From: REEB95 sp963810055
GTDB taxonomy: Bacteria > Pseudomonadota > Alphaproteobacteria > ATCC43930 > CGMCC-115725
Assembly (NCBI GenBank): GCA_963810055.1
Contig: CAWEME010000012.1
Span: forward strand, 62,001 to 126,000
Reading direction: 5' to 3'
Length of the DNA: 64,000 nucleotides
Shown piece after piece: positions 37,658-46,870 of this stretch; the first letter of the stretch is position 1; every line of letters starts with the position of its first letter. The notes below the pieces were generated by a model. It was not told where the DNA came from and ran no database searches. It saw nothing but the letters and a program-made list of their open reading frames with translations. Position numbers and translations under genes: made by a program.

Positions 37658-37802
37658 CTTTGACTCTGTGTAGTTGGCTGGATGACCCCTCGAATCCGAT
37701 TCACTGGTCCGTTCCGAATCATCGGACGGTTGGTAGCGGATCGGGGATCGGTTTTGCCCTTTAGGGCCTGGAGCACTTGGCTCGCTGGCTTTTGGCAAAA
37801 CC

Positions 37803-37831
37803 ACCCTAGACAAGATGGGGGGTCGTGCCAA
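37803..37831 (-). promoter_or_regulatory. Candidate promoter of the DUF4167 gene
   Basis: On the minus strand TTGGCA (37831-37826), a 17-bp spacer and TAGGGT (37808-37803). It gives a leader of about 140 nt. The prmC stop lies 36 bp upstream, so DUF4167 may be transcribed both alone and by read-through. Confidence 0.4.
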
Positions 37832-37866
37832 CCAGTTTTTTCGTTAATTTTAGCCCCTCCGGAGGC

Positions 37867-38736
37867 TTAATCCGCTTGACGCAGGATCAGGCAGCGCTCG
37901 ATTCGCGCGAGGTCCAACCTGGTTCCCGCCGCTTTCAGCCCGGCCCGTTCCATGATCGCGGCGACCTGCCGCGCCTGGCCTTGTCCCAGCTCCAAAAACG
38001 CGAAGCCGGCGGGACGGAGCGCCCGGGAAATAACCGGCGCCAGGGCGCGGTAGCAGTCGAGACCGTCCGCGCCGCCGTCGAGCGCCGCGCGGGGATCGAA
38101 ACGCGTCACTTCCGGCTGGAGATGGTCGATCTCGCTGGATGATATATAGGGTGGGTTGGCGAGAATGACATCGGCCGGGCCCAAATTTTTTTCGCTCCAA
38201 TCGTCTTGGACGAAGCGGGACCGCGCGGCCAGGCCCAGCGTTTCGGCGTTTAACCGCGCGGCCGCGACCGCGCCCGGCAGGATGTCGATGCCGATGCCCG
38301 TGGCATTGGGAAATTCGGCGAGAAAAGCCAAGAGCAGCGCGCCGCTGCCGGCGCCGAAATCCAAAACGCGCAAAGCGCCATCGTTGCGGCGATCCGCCAG
38401 GAATTCGAGCGCAGCCTCGATCAAGGTCTCGCTGTCGGGGCGCGGATCGAGCGTGTCGGGCGCGAGCGCGAGATCGAGACTCCAGAATTCGCGCCGGCCG
38501 CGAATGCGCGAATAAGGCTCGAGCGATGCGCGGCGGCGGACGTAATCCGCGAAGCGCGCCTGATCGCCCTGGGCCAGGGTCAGCAGCAGCCTGGCCTCGC
38601 GCAGCGGGTTGTCGATGCCGGCATGATCGAGCAGACGCGCCGCCTCCTCGACTGCCGCATCGTCCACCCCCACCCCTTCCCTCCCCCGCATGCGGGGGAG
38701 GGTGCGGGAGGGGGCATTTGGCCCGTGCGCGCTCAT
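37867..38736 (-). CDS. prmC: Peptide-chain release factor N5-glutamine methyltransferase
   Basis: 289 aa. The catalytic NPPYISSSE (NPPY) and SAM-binding VLDFGAGSGALLLAFLAE motifs are clear, as is the N-terminal helical domain (LREARLLLTLAQGDQ). It methylates the Gln of the GGQ motif in release factors, and sits right after prfA, its substrate. ATG 38736 overlaps the prfA stop (ATGA). The first ~24 residues are not PrmC-like: they come from a palindromic repeat (38679-38702). GTG 38673 or 38667 may be the original start. Confidence 0.92.
   Translation of the reverse strand: MSAHGPNAPSRTLPRMRGREGVGVDDAAVEEAARLLDHAGIDNPLREARLLLTLAQGDQARFADYVRRRASLEPYSRIRGRREFWSLDLALAPDTLDPRPDSETLIEAALEFLADRRNDGALRVLDFGAGSGALLLAFLAEFPNATGIGIDILPGAVAAARLNAETLGLAARSRFVQDDWSEKNLGPADVILANPPYISSSEIDHLQPEVTRFDPRAALDGGADGLDCYRALAPVISRALRPAGFAFLELGQGQARQVAAIMERAGLKAAGTRLDLARIERCLILRQAD
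38679..38702. repeat. 24-bp perfect palindrome inside the prmC 5' end
   Basis: CCCTCCCCCGCA / TGCGGGGGAGGG, a common intergenic palindromic unit in GC-rich proteobacteria, here lying within the translated N-terminus of PrmC. The flanks (CCACCCCTTCC, GGTGCGGGAGGGGGC) extend the dyad imperfectly. Confidence 0.8.
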
Positions 38737-39809
38737 TCGGCTTCGGCCAGCTTGGCGGCGCGATCCTCGGCCAAAAGCGCGTCGATGAACTGGTCGAGCG
38801 CCTCGCCGTCCATCACCTGGTCGATCTTGTAGAGCGTCAGGTTGATGCGGTGGTCGGAGACGCGGCCTTGCGGAAAATTATAGGTGCGGATGCGCTCGGA
38901 ACGGTCGCCGGTCCCGACCTGGCTTTTGCGCGAAGCCGCGCGCGCCGATTCCTTGGCCTGGCGTTCGCGCTCGTAAAGCCGGGCGCGCAGCACCTTCATC
39001 GCCTTGGCCTTGTTCTTGTGCTGCGATTTCTCGTCCTGTTGCGAAACCACCAGCCCGGTCGGCAGATGGGTGATGCGGACCGCGCTGTCGGTGGTGTTGA
39101 CCGATTGCCCGCCCGGGCCCGAGGAGCGGAACACGTCGATGCGCAGATCCTTGTCCTCGATCTTGATGTCGACCTCCTCGGCCTCGGGCAGCACGGCGAC
39201 GGTCGCGGCCGAGGTGTGGATGCGGCCCGAGCCTTCGGTTTCCGGCACGCGCTGCACGCGGTGGACGCCGGATTCGAATTTAAGCCGCTGGAAGACGTTG
39301 CGGCCGGCGATCTCGGCGATCGCCTCCTTGTAGCCGCCGAGGCCGGTTTCCGAGATCTCGATGATTTCGAAGCGCCAGCCCTTGAGCGCGGCGTAACGCT
39401 GATACATGCGGAAGAGCGATGCTGCAAACAGCGCCGCTTCCTCGCCGCCGGTGCCGGCGCGGACCTCGAGGATGGCGTTCTTCTCGTCGGCCTCGTCCTT
39501 GGGCAGGAGCAGGGTCTTGACCCCCTCGTCGAGCGCCAAGAGGCGCTTCCTCACCGCGTCGAGCTCGCTTTCCGCGAGCTTGCGCATCTCCGCGTCGTCG
39601 CTCTTGGCGAGGGTTTCGAGTTCGGCCTGCTCGGCCTGGACCCGGCGCAGCTGGGTGATGCTTTCGACGATGGGCGAAAGCTCGCTGTATTCCTTGGCGA
39701 GCTTGACGAATTCGCCCGAACGCACCGGATCGGACATGAGCGTCGACAGCTCGGCATGGCGCGCCACCAGCCGGTCGAGCTTCGCGTCGAAGGCGGAAAG
39801 ATCGCTCAA
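38733..39809 (-). CDS. prfA: Peptide chain release factor 1
   Basis: 358 aa. GGQ at residues 233-235 in SSGPGGQSVNTTDSAVRITH; the stop-codon reading region and C-terminal RIRTYNFPQGRVSDHRINLTLYKIDQVM (shown in part: NFPQGRVSDHRINLT) are typical of RF1. It recognises UAA and UAG. Start TTG 39809 lies 3 nt after the hisS stop, with GGAG 7 nt upstream. It belongs to the tight hisS-prfA-prmC chain. Confidence 0.95.
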   Translation of the reverse strand: MSDLSAFDAKLDRLVARHAELSTLMSDPVRSGEFVKLAKEYSELSPIVESITQLRRVQAEQAELETLAKSDDAEMRKLAESELDAVRKRLLALDEGVKTLLLPKDEADEKNAILEVRAGTGGEEAALFAASLFRMYQRYAALKGWRFEIIEISETGLGGYKEAIAEIAGRNVFQRLKFESGVHRVQRVPETEGSGRIHTSAATVAVLPEAEEVDIKIEDKDLRIDVFRSSGPGGQSVNTTDSAVRITHLPTGLVVSQQDEKSQHKNKAKAMKVLRARLYERERQAKESARAASRKSQVGTGDRSERIRTYNFPQGRVSDHRINLTLYKIDQVMDGEALDQFIDALLAEDRAAKLAEAE

Positions 39810-39811
39810 CG

Positions 39812-41062
39812 TCAGCTCCGGAAGGCGGCGAGCCGGTCTTTCAAACCCGCCAGCGGCGTCTCGGTCTGGTTGCCGCTGTCGAGATCGCGGATCGCGGCCG
39901 AGCCGCGTTTCAGCTCGTCCTCGCCGAGGATCACGGCGGCGCGCGCCTTGATCCTGTCGGCGCGGCGCATGCGCTTTTGCAGATTGCCGGAATAAGCGAG
40001 ATCGACCGCGAATCCCGCGCGGCGCAGCTCTTGCGCCAGCTTGAAAGCCAAGGCCTCGCCTTCGCCGCCGATGGGTACGAGCGCGATCGGCCGCGGCCCC
40101 GCCAGCGGCTCGGCGATCATCAGCGCCAGGCGCTCGATGCCGCCGGCCCAGCCCACGCCCGGGGTTTCCGGTCCGCCCATCACGCCCATCAGGCCGTCGT
40201 AACGCCCGCCGGCCAGCACCGCGCCTTGCGCGCCCAACTCCTCGGTCGTGAACTCGAAGGCGGTGTGGCAATAGTAATCGAGGCCGCGCACCAAACGCGG
40301 ATTCTCCCGGTAGGAAATGCCCAGTTCGTCGAGGCCGCGCTTCACCGCGGCGTAGAAGTCGCGCGAAGCCGGGGTGAGAAAATCGGCGAAAGGCGGCGCT
40401 TGGGCGTTGATGCGCTTGTCGCCTTCATCCTTGGAATCGAGGATGCGCAACGGGTTGCGCTCGAGGCGGTGGCGGCTGTCCTCGGACAGTTTGTGATGAT
40501 GGTCCTTGTAGAACCTCACCAGCGCGTCGCGATAGGCCGAACGGCTTTCGCCGTCGCCGAGCGTGTTCAGTTCCAGCACCGTGCGTTTCAGCACGCCGAG
40601 CGATTCCAGGATTTCCGCGCCCAGCGCGATCGCCTCGACGTCGCCCAACGGCTCCTTGACGCCGATCAGCTCGATGCCGATCTGGTGGAACTGGCGGAAG
40701 CGGCCTTTCTGCGGCCGTTCATAGCGGAACATCGGGCCGTGATAGAAGAGCCGCAACGGCAGGCTTTGCGTCAGCCCGTTGGTCATCACCGCGCGCACCA
40801 CCCCGGCGGTGTTCTCGGGGCGCAGCGACAGGTTCTCGCCGCTCTTGTCGGCGAAGGAGTACATTTCCTTCATTACGATATCCGTCGTTTCGCCGATCGG
40901 GCGCGAAAACACCTCGGAGAATTCGAAGATCGGGGTGGCGATTTCCTCGTAGCCGAAGCGTTCCGCGATCCGGCGCGACGTCTCGGTGACGGCGCGGAAA
41001 CGCCGCATCGCCGCGGGCAGGAGATCCTGGGTACCGCGGACCGGCTGCAGTCTTTCGCTCAA
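39812..41062 (-). CDS. hisS: Histidyl-tRNA synthetase
   Basis: 416 aa. Class II motifs: QPVRGTQDLLP at the start, motif 2 MFRYERPQKGRFRQFHQIGIE (in part FRYERPQKGRFRQFHQIG), histidine A-box LVRGLDYYCHTAFEF, and GGRYDGLMGVMGGPETPGVG. The C-terminal anticodon domain includes AGFAVDLAYSGNLQKRM. TTG 41062 overlaps the ispG stop (TTGA), so translation is coupled. Confidence 0.95.
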   Translation of the reverse strand: MSERLQPVRGTQDLLPAAMRRFRAVTETSRRIAERFGYEEIATPIFEFSEVFSRPIGETTDIVMKEMYSFADKSGENLSLRPENTAGVVRAVMTNGLTQSLPLRLFYHGPMFRYERPQKGRFRQFHQIGIELIGVKEPLGDVEAIALGAEILESLGVLKRTVLELNTLGDGESRSAYRDALVRFYKDHHHKLSEDSRHRLERNPLRILDSKDEGDKRINAQAPPFADFLTPASRDFYAAVKRGLDELGISYRENPRLVRGLDYYCHTAFEFTTEELGAQGAVLAGGRYDGLMGVMGGPETPGVGWAGGIERLALMIAEPLAGPRPIALVPIGGEGEALAFKLAQELRRAGFAVDLAYSGNLQKRMRRADRIKARAAVILGEDELKRGSAAIRDLDSGNQTETPLAGLKDRLAAFRS

Positions 41063-42192
41063 GAGGCGGCGGCGTCGGCTATTTCCGCCGCCTTTTTCTT
41101 GGCCTCGATCTCGGCCGCCTTCTTCTCGACCATCGCCACCAGGTGGTCGACGATGTTCTGGTCCTTGAGGCGGTGGTCGGGCAGGCCGGCGACGTAGACC
41201 TGGTGAGTGTTGTTGCCGCCGCCGGTGAAGCCGATATCGGTCTCGCGCGCCTCGCCCGGGCCGTTGACGACGCAGCCGATGACCGAAAGCGTCATCGGCG
41301 TGGTGATGTGCGCCAGGCGCTGTTCCAGCACCTCGACCGTCTTGATGACCTCGAAATTCTGCCGCGCGCAGGAGGGACACGAGATGACGGTGACGCCGCG
41401 GCGGCGCAAGCCCAGCGCCTTCAAGATCTCGAAGCCGATCTTGATCTCCTCGACCGGCTCGGCCGAAAGCGAGACGCGGATGGTGTCGCCGATGCCGGCC
41501 CAGAGCAGCGAGCCCATGCCGATGGCGGATTTGGTCGTGCCGGTCAAAAGCCCGCCGGCTTCGGTGATGCCGAGATGGAGCGGGTAGTCGCACGCCTCGG
41601 ACAATTGCTGATAGGCCGCCACGGCCAGGAACACGTCCGAGGCCTTGCACGAGATCTTGAACTCGAAGAAATCGTTGTCCTCGAGAATCTTGGCGTGGGT
41701 GAGCGCGCTTTCGACCATGGCTTCCGGACAAGGCTCGCCGTAACGCTCGAGCAGGTCCTTCTCCAGCGAGCCGGCATTGACGCCGATGCGCATCGAGCAG
41801 CCGTGATCCTTGGCGGCCTTGACCACCTCTTTCACGCGCTCGGCCGAGCCGATATTGCCGGGATTGATGCGCAAGCAGGCGGCGCCGTTCTTGGCCGCCT
41901 CGATCGCGCGTTTGTAGTGAAAATGGATATCCGCAACAATGGGCACCTTCACCTGGCGCACGATGTCCTTGAGCGCGGCCGAGGATTCCTCGTCCGGGCA
42001 GGAGACGCGCACGATGTCGGCGCCGGCGCGTTCCAGCCCCTGGATCTGCTCCACCGTCGCCTTGACGTCATGGGTCAGGGTGTTGGTCATCGACTGCACG
42101 GTGATCGGCGCGTCGCCGCCCACCGGCACGGCGCCAACATGGATCTGCCGGCTCTTGCGGCGGCTGATATCGCGATAGGGACGCACGCTCAT
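41059..42192 (-). CDS. ispG: 4-hydroxy-3-methylbut-2-en-1-yl diphosphate synthase
   Basis: 377 aa. ITVQSMTNTLTHDVKATVEQ, the N-terminal TIM barrel (CLRINPGNIGSAERVKEVV), and the [4Fe-4S] cysteines in SCPSCARQNF and CVVNGPGEA are all present. It makes HMBPP in the MEP isoprenoid pathway. ATG 42192 is preferred (GAGG 8 nt upstream) over an in-frame TTG at 42198. It is followed directly by hisS. Confidence 0.96.
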   Translation of the reverse strand: MSVRPYRDISRRKSRQIHVGAVPVGGDAPITVQSMTNTLTHDVKATVEQIQGLERAGADIVRVSCPDEESSAALKDIVRQVKVPIVADIHFHYKRAIEAAKNGAACLRINPGNIGSAERVKEVVKAAKDHGCSMRIGVNAGSLEKDLLERYGEPCPEAMVESALTHAKILEDNDFFEFKISCKASDVFLAVAAYQQLSEACDYPLHLGITEAGGLLTGTTKSAIGMGSLLWAGIGDTIRVSLSAEPVEEIKIGFEILKALGLRRRGVTVISCPSCARQNFEVIKTVEVLEQRLAHITTPMTLSVIGCVVNGPGEARETDIGFTGGGNNTHQVYVAGLPDHRLKDQNIVDHLVAMVEKKAAEIEAKKKAAEIADAAAS

Positions 42193-42361
42193 TGCCAAAA
42201 CCTCGTCTCATGGCCGGGAGGACGCGGACAAGCCCCGGTTTATCAAGGGCTTCCCGGTCTGCGCGGCCCGGCTCAGGGGAGTTATAGCGCGTTTTAGCGG
42301 GTTTTTGTGGCAGGAAAAAGTCCGCTCTTCCCCGGCCCGCCCCCGGGCCCGGTCCGGCCGG

Positions 42362-43357
42362 CTAATTCACCGCCGCGGTCCCGGCCATGAGCCGGGCGGG
42401 ATCGAGCAGGATTTCGTGCTTCACCGTGCCGGTCAGCGGCGGCGCCGGATTCCCGTCCACGGTGATGTCGAGCGCCGCGGCGTTGCCGGTCATGAAGGAC
42501 AGGCCCGGCCGGTCGGGCACGCGATAGACGTCGTCCGGCTTCATCAGCCGCTGGAACAGCAGGTTCTGGTCGCGGTCGCGCACTTGCAGCCAGCTCTCGC
42601 CCTTGGCGTGGATGACGATGCGCACCGGCAAGCCGGTCAGGCCGAAGTCGTGCGTGGCATCGCCGGAAGCATTGGCGGAAGCGGCGGCGGGCGGCGGGGA
42701 CGGGGAAGGAGCCAACGCCTGCTGGGGCGGCGGGAATGAAGCGGGCGGCGCGGGCGGCGCCTGGAGCAGAGGCTTGAACGGCGGCGTCATCGCCGCCGAG
42801 GCCTCGGGCGGCGAAACCGCGGGCGCGGGCGGATTGGCGGCCGAACCGGGCTGGTTCGCCATCAGCTCGGCCGGCACCTCGCTCACCCGTTCGGGTCGGC
42901 GGTTGTCGCTGGAGGAGAAAAAGTACCAAACCGCGTAGGCGGCGATCAGCAGCAGCAGCCCCGCGATCAGGATCGGCTTGCGCGGGATGCTGTGATCGGC
43001 GAGCGGCATCGGGAAGACCAGGTCGCGCGGAATCTCGAGTCCGCTCGCTTCCTGCTTGAAGCGGCGCACCGCCTCTTCGCCGTCGAGCCCCATATGGATG
43101 GCATAGGCGCGCACGAAGCCCAGCGCGTAGACCGGCGCCGGCAGGCGGTCGTAACGCCCTTCCTCGAGCGCGATGAGATAGACGGGGCGGATGCGCAGCG
43201 CGGCGGCGATGCGATCGATGTCGCCGCCGTAATTCTCGCGCGTCTCGCGCAACAGCGCGCCGATGGTGTGCTTGGCGCGCGGCGATTCCTCCGTGGGCGT
43301 AACTTGCTCCGCGGCTTCGCCTTGGGGCGGCTTCGGTTCATCCGGATTCGATGTCAT
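42362..43357 (-). CDS. RodZ-like protein (HTH, one membrane helix, DUF4115)
   Basis: 331 aa. Cytoplasmic helix-turn-helix domain near 30-110 (HTIGALLRETRENYGGDIDR, LIALEEGRYDRLPAPVYALG), a single membrane helix (PILIAGLLLLIAAYAVWYF), a Pro/Ala-rich spacer, and a C-terminal periplasmic DUF4115 domain (HAKGESWLQVRDRDQNLLFQ). RodZ links MreB to the wall machinery and sets cell shape. It precedes ispG, as rodZ does in many proteobacteria. ATG 43357 has GAGAGG ahead. The gap 42193-42361 holds nothing visible. Confidence 0.88.
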   Translation of the reverse strand: MTSNPDEPKPPQGEAAEQVTPTEESPRAKHTIGALLRETRENYGGDIDRIAAALRIRPVYLIALEEGRYDRLPAPVYALGFVRAYAIHMGLDGEEAVRRFKQEASGLEIPRDLVFPMPLADHSIPRKPILIAGLLLLIAAYAVWYFFSSSDNRRPERVSEVPAELMANQPGSAANPPAPAVSPPEASAAMTPPFKPLLQAPPAPPASFPPPQQALAPSPSPPPAAASANASGDATHDFGLTGLPVRIVIHAKGESWLQVRDRDQNLLFQRLMKPDDVYRVPDRPGLSFMTGNAAALDITVDGNPAPPLTGTVKHEILLDPARLMAGTAAVN

Positions 43358-43486
43358 CAGCCTCTCGGCCGGATCGCGCGCTTCTGGTTCGCCCGGGGGG
43401 CATATCCAGCGTTCTGGCCTTGATCCGGTGCCGTCCAAGGTATCAATCGCCGGGCGGAGTCGCAACCGCCGATAGGGCTCCCCGCC

Positions 43487-45763
43487 TCAGACCATGACGC
43501 CGTGGTCGCGCGCGAAATCGCGCAGCTGGTCGCGCAAGGACCCCGAGCCCGACCCCACGCCTAGCTGGGCGGCCAGGAATTCCTTGAGGATGGCGAGATC
43601 GAGGCTGCGGATCATCGCCTTGACCGGCCCGAGCGAGGTGGGCGCCATGGAGAGATTGCGGTAACCCAGCCCGATCAGCGCCATGGCGCCGAGCGTATCG
43701 CCGGCCATTTCGCCGCACAGCGCGAACGGCTTGCCCGCGCTTGCGCAGGCCTGGGAGATCTGCGCCAGCACCCGCAGATGCGGCGGCGACAGCGGATCGT
43801 AGCGGTCGGCCAGGCGGGCATTGCCGCGGTCGGCGGCGAACAGAAACTGCATCAGATCGTTGGTGCCGACCGAGACGAAATCGACCAGCGCCAGGAGTTC
43901 GGGCAATTGCCAGAGCAGCGCGGGCACTTCGAGCATGGCGCCCGCCTCGACCGAAACCGGCAGCTGCCCGTCGCGCTTCTTCACCCGGTCGAGCTCCAAT
44001 TCCAGGAGGTCGCGCGCGGCCGCGAATTCGGACGGCTCCGCCACCATCGGGAACATGACGCGCAAGCGCTTGCCCGATGCCGCGCGGATGAAGGCGCGCA
44101 GCTGCTGGCGCAGCAGCACGGGCCGGTCGAGCGCCAAGCGGATGGCGCGCCAGCCCATGGCCGGATTCTCCTCCGCCACGTCCTCCATGTAGGGCAGCAG
44201 CTTGTCGCCGCCGACGTCGAGGCTGCGGAAGGTGACCGGGCGATCGCCCGCCAGCTCGATGACGCGGCGATAGAGCACCGTCTGCTGCGCCACGGTGGGG
44301 TATTCCTCGCGCAGCATGAACAAGAGTTCGGTGCGGAATAGGCCGATGCCGGCGGCGTTGGTCTCCGCCAGATAGGGCAGGTCGATCAGCAAGCCGGCAT
44401 TGAGGTTCAATTCGATGCGCACGCCGTCCTTGGTTTCGGCCGGCAGATCCTTGAGCGCGGCGTAACGCTGGCGCTCGCCCTGGCGGATGCGGATGCGCGC
44501 CAGCGCCGCCTGCTGCAGATCCTCGCCCGGACGCAGCAGCACGACCGCCTCTTCGCCGTCGAGCACCACCACATCGCCGGCCTCGACCTTGGCGAGCACG
44601 TTCTTGACCCGGCCGACCACGGGAATGTCGAGCGCGCGCGCCACCACCACGACATGGGCGCCGGGCGAACCCTCCTCCAGCACCAGGCCGCGCAAGCCCT
44701 TGCGCTCGTAATCCAAGAGCTCGGCCGGCCCCATGTTGCGTGCGATCAGCACGTAGTGTTCCGGCAGCTCCGTCTTGGCCGCAACCGCGCCCCCGCCGCT
44801 CAAATGCCATTGCAGGCGGTTGCCGAGGTCGTCGAGATCGGTGAGCCGCTCGCGCAAATAGGGATCGGTCGCCTGGGAGAGCCGCACGCGCGAATCGTTC
44901 TGCACCTTCTGCACCGCCGCCTCGGCGGTGAGGCCGCCCTTGACCGCGTCGGTGATGCGCGCGAGCCAGCCGCGGTCGGCGGCGAACATGCGGTAGGTCT
45001 CGAGCACGTCATGGTGCTCGCCGCCCGAGGGCATGCCGCTTTGCTCGAGCATTTCGTCGAGCGCGCTGTGCATCGCGGCCACCGCGGCATTGAGGCGCTC
45101 GAGCTCGGCGGCGGTGTCCTCCGCCACCACCCGGCTGATGACGATGCGCGGCTGATGCAGCACCGCCTGGCCCATGGCCAGGCCGGGGTTGAGCTTGATG
45201 CCGTCGAGGCGCATCGGCAGGGTGACGTTGCCCTCGCCCTGCTGCCGCTCCAGCGGATTGACTAGATCGCCCGAGGCGGCGAGCTCCGCCAGCACCATGG
45301 CGATGGTCTGCAACACCTCGATCTCGTCTTCGGTGTAATTTCGCAGCGTGCGGTTCTGCACCACCAGCACGCCCAGGACGCGGCCGCCGCGCAGGATCGG
45401 CACCCCCATCAGCGAATGGTAGATCTCCTCGCCGGTTTCGGGCCGGTAGGCGAAATCGGGATGGGATTGCGCGTCGGCGAGCGCCAGCGGCCGGGCGGTG
45501 GCGGCGATGACGCCGACCAGGCCCTCGCCCACCCGGAGGCGGGTGCGATGCACGGCTTCGGGCCGCAGGCCTTCGGTGGCGAAGAGCTCCAGCACCTCGC
45601 CCGCGCGCATGACGTAACAGGAGCAGACCTCGGCCACCATGTCGGCGGCGATGATCTTGACGATGGTGTTGAGCCGCTCCTGCGCCGTGCCCGAGCCCGC
45701 CATCACGTCGCGGAGACGGCGAAGCACGCGGCGGGAGCCTGTGGCCGCCGCGCCGGGTTCCAT
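43487..45763 (-). CDS. ptsP: PTS-Ntr enzyme I (phosphoenolpyruvate-protein phosphotransferase PtsP)
   Basis: 758 aa. An N-terminal GAF domain (about 20-165) is followed by the EI body. The phospho-acceptor His is in EEGSPGAHVVVVARALDIP (canonical GGxxSHxAIxAR; here the Ser before His is Ala). The PEP-binding blocks AAGIGLFRTELLFM, TFRSLDVGGDKLLPY and VGTNDLMQFLFAADRGN follow, then CGEMAGD. It starts the nitrogen-PTS phosphorelay to NPr and EIIANtr. ATG 45763 overlaps the upstream stop and has GGAGG 4 nt ahead; a GTG at 45766 is also possible. Confidence 0.95.
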   Translation of the reverse strand: MEPGAAATGSRRVLRRLRDVMAGSGTAQERLNTIVKIIAADMVAEVCSCYVMRAGEVLELFATEGLRPEAVHRTRLRVGEGLVGVIAATARPLALADAQSHPDFAYRPETGEEIYHSLMGVPILRGGRVLGVLVVQNRTLRNYTEDEIEVLQTIAMVLAELAASGDLVNPLERQQGEGNVTLPMRLDGIKLNPGLAMGQAVLHQPRIVISRVVAEDTAAELERLNAAVAAMHSALDEMLEQSGMPSGGEHHDVLETYRMFAADRGWLARITDAVKGGLTAEAAVQKVQNDSRVRLSQATDPYLRERLTDLDDLGNRLQWHLSGGGAVAAKTELPEHYVLIARNMGPAELLDYERKGLRGLVLEEGSPGAHVVVVARALDIPVVGRVKNVLAKVEAGDVVVLDGEEAVVLLRPGEDLQQAALARIRIRQGERQRYAALKDLPAETKDGVRIELNLNAGLLIDLPYLAETNAAGIGLFRTELLFMLREEYPTVAQQTVLYRRVIELAGDRPVTFRSLDVGGDKLLPYMEDVAEENPAMGWRAIRLALDRPVLLRQQLRAFIRAASGKRLRVMFPMVAEPSEFAAARDLLELELDRVKKRDGQLPVSVEAGAMLEVPALLWQLPELLALVDFVSVGTNDLMQFLFAADRGNARLADRYDPLSPPHLRVLAQISQACASAGKPFALCGEMAGDTLGAMALIGLGYRNLSMAPTSLGPVKAMIRSLDLAILKEFLAAQLGVGSGSGSLRDQLRDFARDHGVMV

Positions 45764-46857
45764 CACGCCTCCGCCCGGGTCCTGAACCCGGCGCCGAGCT
45801 TGCCCTCGGCATAGCGCTCGGGCGACGCCGAGGCCCGCGCCTCCAGCGCCGCGCAGGCCTGCGCCACCAGCTCGTCGAGAATTTCCTTGGTCGATTGCTC
45901 GCGCTTCACCAGCCCGACGCTCTGCCCGGCCATGACCGAGCCGGTCTCGACGTCGCCGTCGATCACCGCGCGCCGGAGCGCGCCGGCCCAGAAGCGCTCG
46001 ATCTCGAGCTGCGCGTCCTTCTGGGAGAGTTCGCCCCGGTTGACGCGGTCGATGACGGCGCGCTGCAGCTCCGCGAATTGATGGGTGCCGGCGTTGGCGA
46101 GCGCGCGCACCGGAATCACCGGGAAGCGCGCATCGAGCTGCACCGAGGGCACGGCTTCGCGCGAGGAAGCGCGGATGAAGGCCTGCTTGAACTTGGGATG
46201 CGCGATCGATTCATGCGCGCAGACGAAACGCGTGCCCAGCTGCACCCCCGAAGCGCCCATCTCCAGATAAGAGGCGATGGCGGTGCCGTGGCCGATGCCG
46301 CCGGCGACGAAGACCGGCACCTCGGTCACGTGCGGCAGGATTTCCTGCGCCAGGACGCCGGTGGAAACCGGGCCGATATGCCCGCCCGCCTCCATGCCCT
46401 CGATGACGATGGCGTCGGCGTCCATGCGGATGAGCTTCTTGGCGATCGCCAGCGTCGGGGCGAAGCAGACCAGCTTCGCCCCCGATTGCTTGATGCGCGC
46501 CACCGCCGGCGCCGGCGGCAGCGCGCCGGCCAGCACCACGTGGCCGACCTTGTGCCGGGTGCAGACGTCGATCAGTTCGATCAAGTCGGGATGGAGCGTG
46601 ATCAAATTGACGCCGAAGGGCTTCTGGGTGAGCGCCTGGGTGGCGGCGATCTCCTCGTCCAGCAGCTTGGCATTCATCGAGCCGCAGGCGATGACGCCGA
46701 AGCCGCCGCCGTTGGATATGGCCGCGACCAGGTGGCGCTCCGACACCCAGGTCATGGCGCCGCCCATGATGGCGAGCTCGGCGCCGAGGAACTCGCGCCC
46801 GCGCGCCCACAACCGGTCGAGCCAGCGCCGCCCTTGGCCGGCCGTTACGGCGGTCAT
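45763..46857 (-). CDS. Nitronate monooxygenase family flavoprotein (2-nitropropane dioxygenase-like)
   Basis: 364 aa. GGAMTWVSERHLVAAISNGG, GFGVIACGSMNAKLLDEEIA, the FMN-binding IVIEGMEAGGHIG with the catalytic-site His, and FVAGGIGHGTAIASYLEMGA are the family blocks. It is a TIM-barrel flavin enzyme that oxidises nitronates or acts as an enoyl reductase-like protein. ATG 46857 is 13 bp past lysC. Its stop overlaps the ptsP start, so it is wedged into the usual lysC-ptsP pair. Confidence 0.92.
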   Translation of the reverse strand: MTAVTAGQGRRWLDRLWARGREFLGAELAIMGGAMTWVSERHLVAAISNGGGFGVIACGSMNAKLLDEEIAATQALTQKPFGVNLITLHPDLIELIDVCTRHKVGHVVLAGALPPAPAVARIKQSGAKLVCFAPTLAIAKKLIRMDADAIVIEGMEAGGHIGPVSTGVLAQEILPHVTEVPVFVAGGIGHGTAIASYLEMGASGVQLGTRFVCAHESIAHPKFKQAFIRASSREAVPSVQLDARFPVIPVRALANAGTHQFAELQRAVIDRVNRGELSQKDAQLEIERFWAGALRRAVIDGDVETGSVMAGQSVGLVKREQSTKEILDELVAQACAALEARASASPERYAEGKLGAGFRTRAEA

Positions 46858-46870
46858 GGGTTCCGGTCTT

